Positions 41,099 to 49,652 of a stretch of 64,000 bases of DNA are shown here, in pieces; the stretch's first letter is position 1; each line of letters starts with the position of its first letter. The translations under genes were made by a program, and so were the position numbers. Location: positions 1-64,000 of the forward strand of contig NZ_MUKP01000014.1 in NCBI RefSeq assembly GCF_002081715.1, given 5' to 3'. This DNA is from Nocardia donostiensis (GTDB lineage: Bacteria; Actinomycetota; Actinomycetes; Mycobacteriales; Mycobacteriaceae). The notes under the pieces are model-generated. The model saw only the letters and a list, made by a program, of their open reading frames with translations. It did not search any database and was not told the DNA's origin.

Positions 41099-42325
41099 AT
41101 GCGTGTGTTGTTGACGACGGTGGGGTCGCGAGGGGACGTCGAACCATTGGTGGGGCTCGCGGTGGCGTTGCTAGGGCTCGGCGCACAGGTGCGGGTGTGC
41201 GCGCCGCCGGACGAGGATTTCGCGGCGCTACTGGCGCGTGCCGGTGTGCCGCTGATACCGCTCGGGCCACCAGTGCGCTCGGTGGTGGCCGGTGAGCGGC
41301 CGCCGACAGCGGAAGACGCGTTCCGGTTCGCGGCCGAGCTGGTCGCCGCGCGGTTCGACACGCTCACCGCGGCGGCCGAGGGATGTGACGCACTGCTGGC
41401 GACCGGCCTGATGCCGGCCGGCGCGCGGGATGTGGCCGAGAAACTGGGCATCCGCTACGTCTACGCGTGTTTCCAGACGTTCGGATTGCCGTCGCGGCAC
41501 TTCCCGCCCGGGGCGCGGCCGGGCAAACAGTCCTCGCTGGAGGAGACCGACCTCGAGGTGTTGTGGGAAGAAGACGCCCAGCGCGTGAACGCGTTGTACG
41601 GTGCGGCGCTCAACAGTCATCGGGCGGCGATCGGCCTGCCACCGGTGGACAACGTCCGCGACTACGTCTTCACCGACCAGCCGTGGCTGGCAGCAGACGC
41701 GACACTGTGTCCGTCGCAGGGTATGACGAACCTCGACATCGTGCAGACCGGGGCGTGGTTCCTGCCCGACGACCGACCGCTCCCGGAAGAGCTGGAGGCG
41801 TTCCTGAACACCGGCGCGCCACCGGTGTATGTGGGCTTCGGCAGCATGGCCTCATATCTCCCGAAAGACCTCGCCCGGGTGGCCATCGAAGCGGCCCGCG
41901 CGCAAGGCCGCCGCGTCGTCCTCGCCCGCGGCTGGGCTGAGTTGGCCCCGATCGACGACGCCGACGACTGCTTCGTCGTCGGCGAGGTCAACCAGCAGGC
42001 ACTGTTCCGCCGCGTGGCTGCCGTCGTACATCACGGCGGCGCAGGCACCACGACGACAGCCGCGCGAGCCGGCGCACCCCAGCTGGTGGTGCCCCAGATC
42101 GCGGACCAGCCGTACTGGGCCGCCCGAGTTGCCGAGCTGGGCATCGGCTCGGCTCACGACGGCCCGACGCCGACCTTCGACTCCCTGTCCACTGCGCTCA
42201 CCACGGCCCTGACGCCCGAGACCCACGCCCGAGCCAGGGCCGTGGCCGACACGATTCGCACTGACGGGGCGATGGTGGCCGCGAAACTGCTCCTCGACGC
42301 AGCCGACCCCAAAGGCCGCCCGTAA
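41099..42325 (+). CDS. GT1 (UGT/GtfB-like) glycosyltransferase
   Basis: 408 aa from ATG 41099, with GGGAGA upstream. GT-B fold, family GT1: the N-terminal acceptor domain opens MRVLLTTVGSRGDVEPLVGLA, the block shared with antibiotic and sterol glucosyltransferases. The C-terminal donor domain has YVGFGSMASY and the PSPG-like motif HHGGAGTTTTAARAGAPQ with the sugar-nucleotide contacts, then DQPYWAARVAELGIG. It transfers a sugar from a UDP- or dTDP-sugar to a small hydrophobic acceptor; acceptor unknown. It stands alone, with no polyketide or peptide cluster nearby, so detoxification or lipid/terpenoid glycosylation is as likely as antibiotic tailoring. Confidence 0.9.
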   Translation: MRVLLTTVGSRGDVEPLVGLAVALLGLGAQVRVCAPPDEDFAALLARAGVPLIPLGPPVRSVVAGERPPTAEDAFRFAAELVAARFDTLTAAAEGCDALLATGLMPAGARDVAEKLGIRYVYACFQTFGLPSRHFPPGARPGKQSSLEETDLEVLWEEDAQRVNALYGAALNSHRAAIGLPPVDNVRDYVFTDQPWLAADATLCPSQGMTNLDIVQTGAWFLPDDRPLPEELEAFLNTGAPPVYVGFGSMASYLPKDLARVAIEAARAQGRRVVLARGWAELAPIDDADDCFVVGEVNQQALFRRVAAVVHHGGAGTTTTAARAGAPQLVVPQIADQPYWAARVAELGIGSAHDGPTPTFDSLSTALTTALTPETHARARAVADTIRTDGAMVAAKLLLDAADPKGRP

Positions 42326-42420
42326 CCGGGACGTTGGTTCGGCTTCTGCAGCGGATGTAGCCGTGATCACGGGCTGTCCGGAGCTCGACGCGGACCTGTT
42401 GCCGTGAATCCTCCCCCTGG

Positions 42421-42451
42421 TATAAGTCGACCTATTATAAGTCGACTTATA
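42421..42451. repeat. TATAAGTCGAC repeat and 16-bp palindrome between convergent genes
   Basis: TATAAGTCGAC (42421-42431) is followed by the perfect palindrome TATAAGTCGACTTATA (42436-42451). It is AT-rich in a GC-rich region and looks like a TetR/MarR-type operator, but it lies between the 3' ends of two convergent genes, so it has no obvious promoter to control. Confidence 0.6.
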
Positions 42452-42523
42452 CATCCTCGCGGATCGCGGCGTGCGTTTGCGGAGTTGCCCAGCAGATATG
42501 CGCTCTCGTTCAAAGCTCGGTCG

Positions 42524-44029
42524 TTAGCCTTCTCGAGCCGCGAGTGCAGCGCCGATGACGTTTGGCGCGACGTGCGCAACAGAGCTGGCTGTGATGGGGC
42601 CGCCGCCGCGGCTACGATGCGCTTCGGCTGCGGCTCGGCCGTGAATGAAGGCTGCCATTTCGCCTGCGTCGAAGGCGTCTACCCCGCCGGACATGAGTGC
42701 GCCCGCGATCCCGGCGAGCACATCGCCCGCGCCTGCTGTCGCCAGCCAGGGTGGGGCTTCAGCTTGGCTGGCGATCATCCCGTCGGGGCGCGTGATCAGG
42801 GTGGTGGCGCCTTTGACAAGGACGGTGGCGTCGACCGCTCGCGCCACCTCGAGCCCGAAATACGCTGGTCGGGCTTCTACTTCGTCCCGCCGCACATCAT
42901 GGCCGAGCCAGCCGAGTATCCGGGCCAGCTCACCGGCGTGCGGGGTCAACAGGATGCGGTCTGCGGGGGCGGAGCGCTCGCCTGCCATTCGCCTGCGTAC
43001 GCACGCCTCGAGCGCCCCGGCGTCGACCACGCAGGGCAGGCCGCTGTTCAGGGCGGTGTCGATGGCGCGGTCCTGTTCGGCGTCGTCCTCGACGCCGGAG
43101 CCGAGTAACCACGCCTGTACCTGGCCGAAGCCCGGCACGGCTTCGGGGACTTTGGTCAACACGTGGCCGGTGACTCGGGGTGGGCCTATGTAGCGGATGA
43201 TGCCCGCCCCGGCTTGTTTCGCGCCTATCACGGCGAGCACCGCTGCGCCGGGATAGGTATCCGAACCGGCTACGACACCGAGAACGCCGCGCAGGTACTT
43301 GTGCGAGGTCGTGGTCGGGACCGGCCAACGCTCGGCGATGCCTCGATCACCGAGACAGCGCACGATCGGCTCGGCCGGGATCGGTGGCAGGCCGACGCTG
43401 ACGAAGCGAAGCCGCCCAGCTGCATAGCTCGCGGGCGGCAGGAAGGTGGCGGCTTTCCAGGCGGCGAACGTGACGGTGATATCGGCTTTGATATGTGGGC
43501 CGTGAATTTCTCCGGTGTCGGGTTCGACACCGCTCGGGATATCGACCGCGATAACCGGGGTGCTGGGCGGGATGGCGGCGGCGAGTTCAGCGGCGTAACC
43601 GTACAAACCGCCGGTTCCGCTCTCGCCGATGATCCCGTCGACTACCAGATCAGCTCTGCTCAATGCGCTTTTGGCGGAATCTGAATCGCCAGCCGCGAGA
43701 ACGTAGCCCCCGAGGCGGGTCAGCTCGCCGAGACCGGGTTCGTATGCGCGGTCACCGACGAGAAGCGCGTCGACCACGACTCCCCGACGCCGGAGCCGAA
43801 CCCCTGCGAGCAACGCATCCGCGCCGTTGTTGCCGGTGCCGACCAGCAAGGCGACCCGACGACCGTACACATTGCCGCATCGCGCGGCCAATTCCTCAGT
43901 GCAGATAACGGCCAAACCTGCGGCGGCTTTGTGCAGCAGGCGATCTGCCCGGCCTTCCTTCAACTCTTCAGCGACCGCCGCCAGCACATCGGTGGCGCGA
44001 TAGGCTTTTCGCATTGTCGTTTCGTCCAC
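42524..44029 (-). CDS. nnr: Bifunctional NAD(P)H-hydrate epimerase / ADP-dependent dehydratase
   Basis: 501 aa from GTG 44029 after GAGGGG (ATG 44062 and ATG 44014 also in frame). The N-terminal epimerase domain (YjeF_N type, ~1-215) has GTGNNGADALL and DGIIGESGTGGL. The C-terminal ribokinase-like dehydratase domain (~230-501) has LTPHAGELARIL and the catalytic GAGDVLAGIAGALM. Together they repair hydrated NADH/NADPH: epimerisation of S/R-NAD(P)HX, then ATP/ADP-dependent dehydration. One core copy is normal for an actinobacterium; this one sits in an accessory-looking region next to a truncated regulator, and two fragments of a related gene lie at 40836 and 49372. Confidence 0.9.
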   Translation of the reverse strand: MDETTMRKAYRATDVLAAVAEELKEGRADRLLHKAAAGLAVICTEELAARCGNVYGRRVALLVGTGNNGADALLAGVRLRRRGVVVDALLVGDRAYEPGLGELTRLGGYVLAAGDSDSAKSALSRADLVVDGIIGESGTGGLYGYAAELAAAIPPSTPVIAVDIPSGVEPDTGEIHGPHIKADITVTFAAWKAATFLPPASYAAGRLRFVSVGLPPIPAEPIVRCLGDRGIAERWPVPTTTSHKYLRGVLGVVAGSDTYPGAAVLAVIGAKQAGAGIIRYIGPPRVTGHVLTKVPEAVPGFGQVQAWLLGSGVEDDAEQDRAIDTALNSGLPCVVDAGALEACVRRRMAGERSAPADRILLTPHAGELARILGWLGHDVRRDEVEARPAYFGLEVARAVDATVLVKGATTLITRPDGMIASQAEAPPWLATAGAGDVLAGIAGALMSGGVDAFDAGEMAAFIHGRAAAEAHRSRGGGPITASSVAHVAPNVIGAALAAREG

Positions 44030-44058
44030 TGTGCTGGTCCCCTCTGTTTTCTGACGTA

Positions 44059-44391
44059 TCATCCGGCAATCAGGCCCGACCGTTGCGCAAGCGCCCGCAC
44101 ATGCGGCCGTGCCCGGGCGTGGTCACGGAACAGCAGTTCGCGGAGTAGTTCCCGGACCAGCGTCGAGTGGTGAACCTCGTCCGCAGAGATACGTTCGGCG
44201 TCGAGCAAAGCCAGCACCGCAGCCTGGTCTTCCTTTCGCTGAACGTAACCACGAGCTGTGTTGATCAGCACGCTGGCTCGGCGTTCGACCGAGGGCAGGT
44301 CGTCTACGTCGAGGCGGGAGGCGTATTCGACTACCGCATCAGGTTTCCCGAGCTCAGCGGAGATGGCTAGGCCGTGGATATCGACAACCAT
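44059..44391 (-). pseudogene. C-terminal remnant of an XRE/TPR regulator
   Basis: About 110 codons matching the C-terminal end of the common XRE-plus-TPR regulators: the blocks LPSVERRASVLINTARGYVQ and ALLDAERISADEVHHSTLVRELL, with the final arm R-x-H-V-R-A-L-A-Q-R-S-G-L. The N-terminal helix-turn-helix and most TPR repeats are absent upstream; homology fades near 44410. It ends 29 bp before the nnr start on the same strand, so an intact regulator once probably preceded nnr. It could still be translated from ATG 44391 but should not bind DNA. Confidence 0.65.
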
Positions 44392-44510
44392 CCCGGTGCC
44401 TGGAAAAGCTGCGCGCCGCCATCGAGCATGCCACCGGCGGCCCTGTCGACGCCCTACCCATGGTCAGCGTGCGCCTGAGCTGACCGAGCCGAAAAGCACG
44501 GTGACACCGC

Positions 44511-45164
44511 TCAACCGTCCGACTGGGCGCGGAGGTGTTCCAGGATCGCCAGCACCCTGCGGTTGTGCGCTTCACCGACGGGCAGGTCGAGTTTGCCGAA
44601 TATCGCGTTGATGTGCTTTTCGACCGCGCTGCGCGTGATGTAGAGGCGTTCGCTGACCGCCGCGTTACTCAGGCCTTGGGCGATGAGTTCGAGCACTTCA
44701 CGTTCGCGGGTGGTGAGCCGTTGGATCGGGGAGCCGGTCCGGCTGTGCTGCAGTAGTTGCCGGACCACTTCCGGATCGAAGGCAGTGCCGCCTGCGCCGA
44801 CCCGGTCTACGGCGTCGAGGAAGGAGTCGATGGCGGCGATCCGGTCCTTGAGCAGGTAGCCCACACCGCCAGTGCCGGTGAGGAATTCGGCTGCGTGCCG
44901 ACGTTCGACGTACTGGGAGAGCACCAGCACCGGGATATCGGGCTGTTCACGCCGGATCGCCAAGGCGGCCCGAATTCCCTCATCGATATGATCCGGTGGC
45001 ATCCGCACATCGGCCACCACCAGGTCCGGCGGACGCAGCCGGACGGCGTGCAGCAGCTCGACGGCGGTGCCGACCGAGTCGATGATCTCATGGCCTTCGG
45101 CTGTGAGCAGCTGAGCCAGGCTTTCCCGCAGCAGTGCCGAGTCTTCGGCAAGGGTTATGCGCAA
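44511..45164 (-). CDS. NarL/LuxR-type response regulator
   Basis: 217 aa, ATG 45164, overlapping the kinase stop by 10 nt. Receiver domain with acidic EDS near residues 7-9, phospho-acceptor Asp52 in VVADVRMPP, switch Ser/Lys region (VLVLSQYVE, GYLLKDR), and a C-terminal LuxR HTH at about 148-208 (LTTREREVLELIAQGLSNAA then KHINAIFGKL). It is the output partner of the sensor kinase encoded immediately upstream. Third gene of a DedA / kinase / regulator operon; the likely targets are envelope or membrane-stress genes (inference from DedA). Confidence 0.95.
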   Translation of the reverse strand: MRITLAEDSALLRESLAQLLTAEGHEIIDSVGTAVELLHAVRLRPPDLVVADVRMPPDHIDEGIRAALAIRREQPDIPVLVLSQYVERRHAAEFLTGTGGVGYLLKDRIAAIDSFLDAVDRVGAGGTAFDPEVVRQLLQHSRTGSPIQRLTTREREVLELIAQGLSNAAVSERLYITRSAVEKHINAIFGKLDLPVGEAHNRRVLAILEHLRAQSDG

Positions 45165-46282
45165 GGTACCTCCGCGGTGATGGTGGTCGGCCCGCCGGCC
45201 GGAGAGTCGACGGTGAACGTACCGTCCAGCGCGTGGATCCTGGCCGCGATACCGGATAACCCGTGCCCGGTCGGGTCGGCGCCGCCGCAGCCGTCGTCGC
45301 GTACCCGCAGCCGGACGGCCTCGCCGGTACGGCCGACCGCGATCTCGAGCGCAGCGGCGCCGGAGTGCTTGATGGCGTTGGTGATGGCTTCGCTGGCAGT
45401 GAAGTAGCAGGCCGATTCGACCGGTCGAGGTGGCCGTGCGGGGAGATCGATATCGAGACGCGTCGGCAGCGGTGTGCGGTCTGCCAGCGCCTCCAGCGTG
45501 GCGTGCAAACCGTCACGCGCCAGCATCGCCGGGTAGATCCGCCACGAGACATCGCGTAGTTCGTCGAGCAGCTGTCCGGTTTCGGCGCGTGCCCGCTGAT
45601 ACAGGTCCGCGCGTACGCCGGCGTCGGTTTCGCGGTTGACCCGGGCCAGGATGATCGATAGCGCGACCACCCGCTGCTGGACACCGTCGTGCAGATCGCG
45701 CTCGATACGGCGACGTTCCTCGTCGATGACCTCGGTCACCTCGGCCCGGGTGGTGGTCAACTGAGCGACCCGTTCGGCCAGCTCACCCGCCCCGGGCTTC
45801 GCGAAAAACCGCCACGCCCACAGCTCGGCCCGGGTGACACTCAGCAGCCCTTGCACGGTGAGGAAAGCGAAGATCAGCCCCGGTAGTAAGACCACGAGCA
45901 CGGTTTTCCAGCGGACCTGCCCGGGTTCGGGGGCGTCGACCACCGGGACCGCCGCACCTGTCGACGCACCGTAGACGAGTGCCACGCCGACCATCACCCC
46001 CGCGCCGAGTAGCGCCAAGATCACCCCGCCCAGCAGCCCGAGTGCGATCCGCAGGCTCAGATACCCCACCGCGCGCTGGCCGGTGGGTTCCCCGGCCGGC
46101 GGCTTGCCGAGCAGCAGGCCCAACCTTCGCCGTTCCAGAGCGACAACGCGCTGCGGATGGCGTGGACCGAACAGCCCGGCCACCGCGGCGGCGAGATCCA
46201 GCACAACGGTGCCGACACCGAGTACAGTGCCGATGAGTACGGCAGCGCAGCGGCGCGCGCCGCGCTGCGGGAAAATCCTCAT
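45155..46282 (-). CDS. NarL-type sensor histidine kinase
   Basis: 375 aa from ATG 46282 with GGAGGTGACG directly upstream. Membrane segments lie at about residues 14-37, 75-104 and 127-147, with little sequence between, so the sensor is intramembrane and has no large outside domain. A HisKA_3 dimerisation domain follows, with phospho-acceptor His198 in RDLHDGVQQR, and then a HATPase with the N-box SEAITNAIKHSG and G1 DDGCGGADPTGHGL. The N-terminal region resembles the Streptomyces/Nocardia kinases fused to a DUF-type membrane part. Its start touches the DedA stop (3 nt), so the genes are coupled. Confidence 0.93.
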   Translation of the reverse strand: MRIFPQRGARRCAAVLIGTVLGVGTVVLDLAAAVAGLFGPRHPQRVVALERRRLGLLLGKPPAGEPTGQRAVGYLSLRIALGLLGGVILALLGAGVMVGVALVYGASTGAAVPVVDAPEPGQVRWKTVLVVLLPGLIFAFLTVQGLLSVTRAELWAWRFFAKPGAGELAERVAQLTTTRAEVTEVIDEERRRIERDLHDGVQQRVVALSIILARVNRETDAGVRADLYQRARAETGQLLDELRDVSWRIYPAMLARDGLHATLEALADRTPLPTRLDIDLPARPPRPVESACYFTASEAITNAIKHSGAAALEIAVGRTGEAVRLRVRDDGCGGADPTGHGLSGIAARIHALDGTFTVDSPAGGPTTITAEVPCA

Positions 46283-46284
46283 CG

Positions 46285-46938
46285 TCACCTCCTCACTTGC
46301 CGCGTCCGCCGGTGCCGGGCCCACACCCGTACGCAGTACATTACGGACGCCACCAGGACCGCCACGATCACGACCTTCTGCAAAATCCCCGCGTAGGTCT
46401 CCACCACCGGCCAGTTCTCGCCGAGGAAATACCCGGACAACACGAACACCGAATTCCAGATCAAACTGCCCGCGGTGGTGAGCAGCGTGAATCGCCCGAC
46501 CGGCATCCGCTCCACACCGGCGGGAATGGAGATCAGGCTGCGGAAGATCGGGATCATCCGCCCGAAGAACACTGCCTTACCACCGTGTCGGGCGAACCAC
46601 TCCTCGGTCCGGTCGAAATCGGACAACTGCACCAGCGGCATCCTATCGATAATGGCCCGTAGCCGGTCCCGGCCGAGCAGCACGCCCAGTCCGTACAGCG
46701 CCAGTGCGCCGAGCACGGAGCCGAGCGTGGTCCACATAAGGGCCTCCGCCAACCCGAATTGCCCCTTACTCGCCGTGAAGCCGGCCAACGGCAGGATGAT
46801 CTCGCTGGGTAGCGGCGGGAAAAGGTTCTCGAGGGCGATGGCTGTACCCGCCCCCAGCCCGCCGAGCCGCTCCATGAGATCGACCGCCCAGGCAGCTACC
46901 CCGGTCAACTCGTCGGTGGATTCCATTGCAATAGGCAT
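46285..46938 (-). CDS. DedA family membrane protein
   Basis: 217 aa, ATG 46938 (ATG 46926 also possible). Typical DedA: ENLFPPLPSEIILPLAG near residue 37, then the re-entrant region GRMIPIFRSLISIPAGVERM with the conserved Arg and Pro, and about five membrane segments. DedA proteins act in undecaprenyl-phosphate or phospholipid flipping and support membrane potential and antimicrobial-peptide tolerance. It is the first gene of a leftward operon with a sensor kinase and a response regulator, suggesting that the two-component system monitors the membrane state that DedA affects. Confidence 0.92.
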   Translation of the reverse strand: MPIAMESTDELTGVAAWAVDLMERLGGLGAGTAIALENLFPPLPSEIILPLAGFTASKGQFGLAEALMWTTLGSVLGALALYGLGVLLGRDRLRAIIDRMPLVQLSDFDRTEEWFARHGGKAVFFGRMIPIFRSLISIPAGVERMPVGRFTLLTTAGSLIWNSVFVLSGYFLGENWPVVETYAGILQKVVIVAVLVASVMYCVRVWARHRRTRQVRR

Positions 46939-47092
46939 ACTCCGAAGCTAGGAATCGGCGGAGTCGCGCACAGTGGTGCCGCCCACCCGGTCCGGCGGGT
47001 CCGACCGCAGTACCCCGGTGCGGTTTTCCGCACCCCGACCGACGGGTCTGCACCCTCGCCGCGCTCCCGCCCGCACCCTAGCGTCGAAATCC

Positions 47093-48196
47093 ATGAGGCA
47101 GAAGTTGCTCCGGTTCGGGATCGTTGTGACTGCCACCGTCGTGGCGGCGGTCATCATGGCGGCTCTGATCCTGGTCACCGCCCGTGATCAGGTGACAGCA
47201 CATATCGCTGCAGGGGCGGCGCGGCTCGCCGATGCCGATCTGATGCTGCGAGTGTCCGACCACGCGGACAGCCGCGACGTGATCGCGACGAGCAGTGGTA
47301 TCGATCAGGATGCCGAATTGGGGTCCGCGACCCGGTTTCGGATCGGCAGTATCACCAAGACCTTCGTCGCGACAGTCGTATTGCAACTGGTGGACGAGGG
47401 CCGGATCGAACTGGATGCGCCGATCGCCGGACAGTTGCCCGACCCGATCCCGGGTGGAGATCGAATCACCGTACGCCAGGTGCTCAACCACACCAGCGGT
47501 CTATACGACTACATGAAAGAGGAGGGGATGTCGACCAACCGATGGCGCGGGGACGAACGTTTCACCTCCTACCAGCCCAGGCAATTGCTGGCCACGGCGC
47601 TGCGCCACGACCCCTACTTCGCCCCCGGCACCCGATTTCGCTACTCCAACACCAACTACATCGTGGCCGGCCTGCTGATCGAGCATGTCACCGGCCGCTC
47701 TTACGGCACCGAGATCGCCGACCGTATCCTCACTCCACTTGGCCTGACCTCCACCACAGTTCCCGGCCACGATCCCGGTCTCCCGCGCCCCGCACTGGCC
47801 GCGTACCGCACCATCGACGGCGAGCGGACCGCGGTCACCGATATGAACCCGTCGCTGGACTGGGCAGCCGGTGAGATGGTGTCCACCATCGCCGATCTGG
47901 AAAAGTTCTTCGCTGCCCTGCTGTCGGGCGAGCTGACCAGCCCACACGCGCTGACGCAGATGCGACAAACCGTTTCGATGGGCGGTATGGGGTTCCATTA
48001 CGGCCTGGGACTGCAACGCTTCGATCCGCCGTGCGGGGACTCGGTATGGGGTCATGGGGGCGAACTGCTGGGCTATCTCTCCTACGCCTACCGCTCCGAC
48101 GAGGGCCGCGCGATGACGATGGTCATCGCCTCGGCCGACAGCTCCAACGAGCTGCCGATGTTCGCGGTGCTCACCTCGGTGTACTGCATGAAGTGA
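47093..48196 (+). CDS. Serine hydrolase, beta-lactamase / D,D-peptidase fold
   Basis: 367 aa from ATG 47093; an open extension to 46973 has no ribosome site. It starts with an uncleaved-looking signal or anchor (about residues 8-30), then a class C type penicillin-recognising fold. Motif 1 is SITK (Ser nucleophile in RIGSITKTFVA), motif 2 is YSN in RFRYSNTNYIVAG, and motif 3 is HGGE (in place of KTG) in VWGHGGELLGY. All catalytic elements are present and the enzyme acts outside the membrane. Members are D,D-carboxypeptidases, esterases or D-amino peptidases. Divergent from the DedA operon (154 bp), possibly co-regulated by its two-component system. Confidence 0.9.
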   Translation: MRQKLLRFGIVVTATVVAAVIMAALILVTARDQVTAHIAAGAARLADADLMLRVSDHADSRDVIATSSGIDQDAELGSATRFRIGSITKTFVATVVLQLVDEGRIELDAPIAGQLPDPIPGGDRITVRQVLNHTSGLYDYMKEEGMSTNRWRGDERFTSYQPRQLLATALRHDPYFAPGTRFRYSNTNYIVAGLLIEHVTGRSYGTEIADRILTPLGLTSTTVPGHDPGLPRPALAAYRTIDGERTAVTDMNPSLDWAAGEMVSTIADLEKFFAALLSGELTSPHALTQMRQTVSMGGMGFHYGLGLQRFDPPCGDSVWGHGGELLGYLSYAYRSDEGRAMTMVIASADSSNELPMFAVLTSVYCMK

Positions 48197-48372
48197 CTCC
48201 GCAGGCACGGGGCCGCCGCACGCACGACGCTGGGCCGATCTGTGGACGCGTGCCCTGCTGCTGTCTTGGCGCGGCGTGGAACCCGATATGACTGACCAAG
48301 CCGTGCGGACCAGGAAGACAGCTGCCCTCCGTGCTACAAGCGACGCGGGTCGACCAGCTGGATCCGATATAT

Positions 48373-49281
48373 TCAGCCTTCGTACTGCCAGTCCAACTTG
48401 CCTTCCTTTACTGAAGGCCGCCGGTCTCCGTCGAACGAAGCACCGGTCTCGAGGCTGTGTGCGAGATCGGTGAGCATGGCGCTGAGCGAAATCCAGCGGG
48501 GCCCGGCCGCGTCGGCGTCAACCTTCTCGAACTCGGTGACGCATCCGTGCAGATCGCCGGGTCGTGTGTCGATGAACAGCAAGTAGCCGTCGAGTCCCGC
48601 AAAGGGGATGAACTCGGGCAGGAAGGTGTAAACGGGCGTACCGGCGGTCGTTCCTTCCGGTGGTACGTATTCGTGTAGGGCGTTCGTCTCGTCGTAGATG
48701 TCGAGTTCCATTTGCCGCTCACACACGAGCCGCTCGAGGTCGAACAGCTCATGGCTCGGGAGAAGGTGGACCCATTCGTCGCGGGGAAACCCGTTGATCT
48801 GTTCATAGAACTCGATCAACTCGGGCGGCCAGGTGATACCGGTTGATTCAGCGGCCTGGGCGATTTGAGTCGGCGTGGCGCCGATGATCGTTGTGGGAGA
48901 GTGGTTCGCCCGCAGCCACCGAGCAATGCGTGCCCACTGCTCGGTCACCGATCCGGCCGGTGTCGGCGATCTGGTAGCGCCGCCAGATGACGGTGCTGCC
49001 GCTGCTGCACTGGCTTGCAGGCGCTCATTCTCATCGGCGACGGCTTCCGCGATGCGTTCGGAAAGTTGTGCGTCCGTGACAGCTGTATCGCCGAAGCCTG
49101 TCACCCAGGCCGTTTCCGTTCCCAGACGAACGAAGAATGGAGTTACGGCCGGGTGGTACTGGGCCGCGAACTGGCGACCCGCCTCGATAACCTCAGCCAC
49201 TGCTGACGATCGGTCGAAGGCCATGCCGTTCGTCAGGACGGACCGCCCGGGTTCCGTGGGGCACGCGACTTCCCAATGCAT
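48373..49281 (-). CDS. SMI1/KNR4 (SUKH) domain protein
   Basis: 302 aa, ATG 49281. The C-terminal half is a SUKH domain: GATPTQIAQAAESTGITWPP, then LIEFYEQINGFPRDEW with the typical hydrophobic and W pattern, and a later LPEFIPFAGLDGYLLFIDTR. The N-terminal ~100 residues, with AVTPFFVRLGTETAWVTGFG and an Ala-rich linker, are not recognised. SUKH proteins are frequent immunity proteins against contact-dependent and polymorphic toxins; no toxin gene lies beside this one, so it may be an orphan immunity gene or have another role. It follows a 176-bp gap and precedes the nnr remnant at 49372. Confidence 0.82.
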   Translation of the reverse strand: MHWEVACPTEPGRSVLTNGMAFDRSSAVAEVIEAGRQFAAQYHPAVTPFFVRLGTETAWVTGFGDTAVTDAQLSERIAEAVADENERLQASAAAAAPSSGGATRSPTPAGSVTEQWARIARWLRANHSPTTIIGATPTQIAQAAESTGITWPPELIEFYEQINGFPRDEWVHLLPSHELFDLERLVCERQMELDIYDETNALHEYVPPEGTTAGTPVYTFLPEFIPFAGLDGYLLFIDTRPGDLHGCVTEFEKVDADAAGPRWISLSAMLTDLAHSLETGASFDGDRRPSVKEGKLDWQYEG

Positions 49282-49371
49282 CTATTCCCTATCCTCCGAG
49301 GTGTATTCGGATGCTACGGGAGTGTCGCCTGCGTTTTCATCTTTCTGTTCGGTGCTCGGAGCGCTCCAGAC

Positions 49372-49585
49372 GGTGTGCGTTCGTCGGTTCAGCCAGCAGA
49401 TAACTGGTCTCTTTCAGAGCATGGCCCGTACCGGTTTTCGAGCTCCCGCATGCCGCGAGTACAGCGCCGATGATGTTCGGTGTGGCGCGTGCAACGGAGC
49501 TGGCGGTGTTCGGTCCGTCGCTTTGTCGGCGGTGCTTCATCCTCGCCTCGACAGCGCAACATAACGCGGCACGTTCATGGCGCAT
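49372..49585 (-). pseudogene. Remnant of an nnr-type gene (3' end and downstream DNA)
   Basis: Homologous to the last ~40 codons of nnr and about 55-85 bp beyond its stop (about 42469-42660). The translated block TASSVARATPNIIGAVLAA matches TASSVAHVAPNVIGAALAA of Nnr. Past that point both loci share a second block (ALKETSYLLAEPTNAHR here; ALNESAYLLGNSANARR in another frame at 42470), with a 12-13 nt length difference. No start or upstream domain remains. The rest of the 371-bp gap before the TPR gene holds nothing else. Confidence 0.65.
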
Positions 49586-49652
49586 TCAACGATGCTGCAG
49601 TCGCGGTGAGCCGCTGCCACGATTTGTGCTCGGTACCACGTGGGAGGACCTG

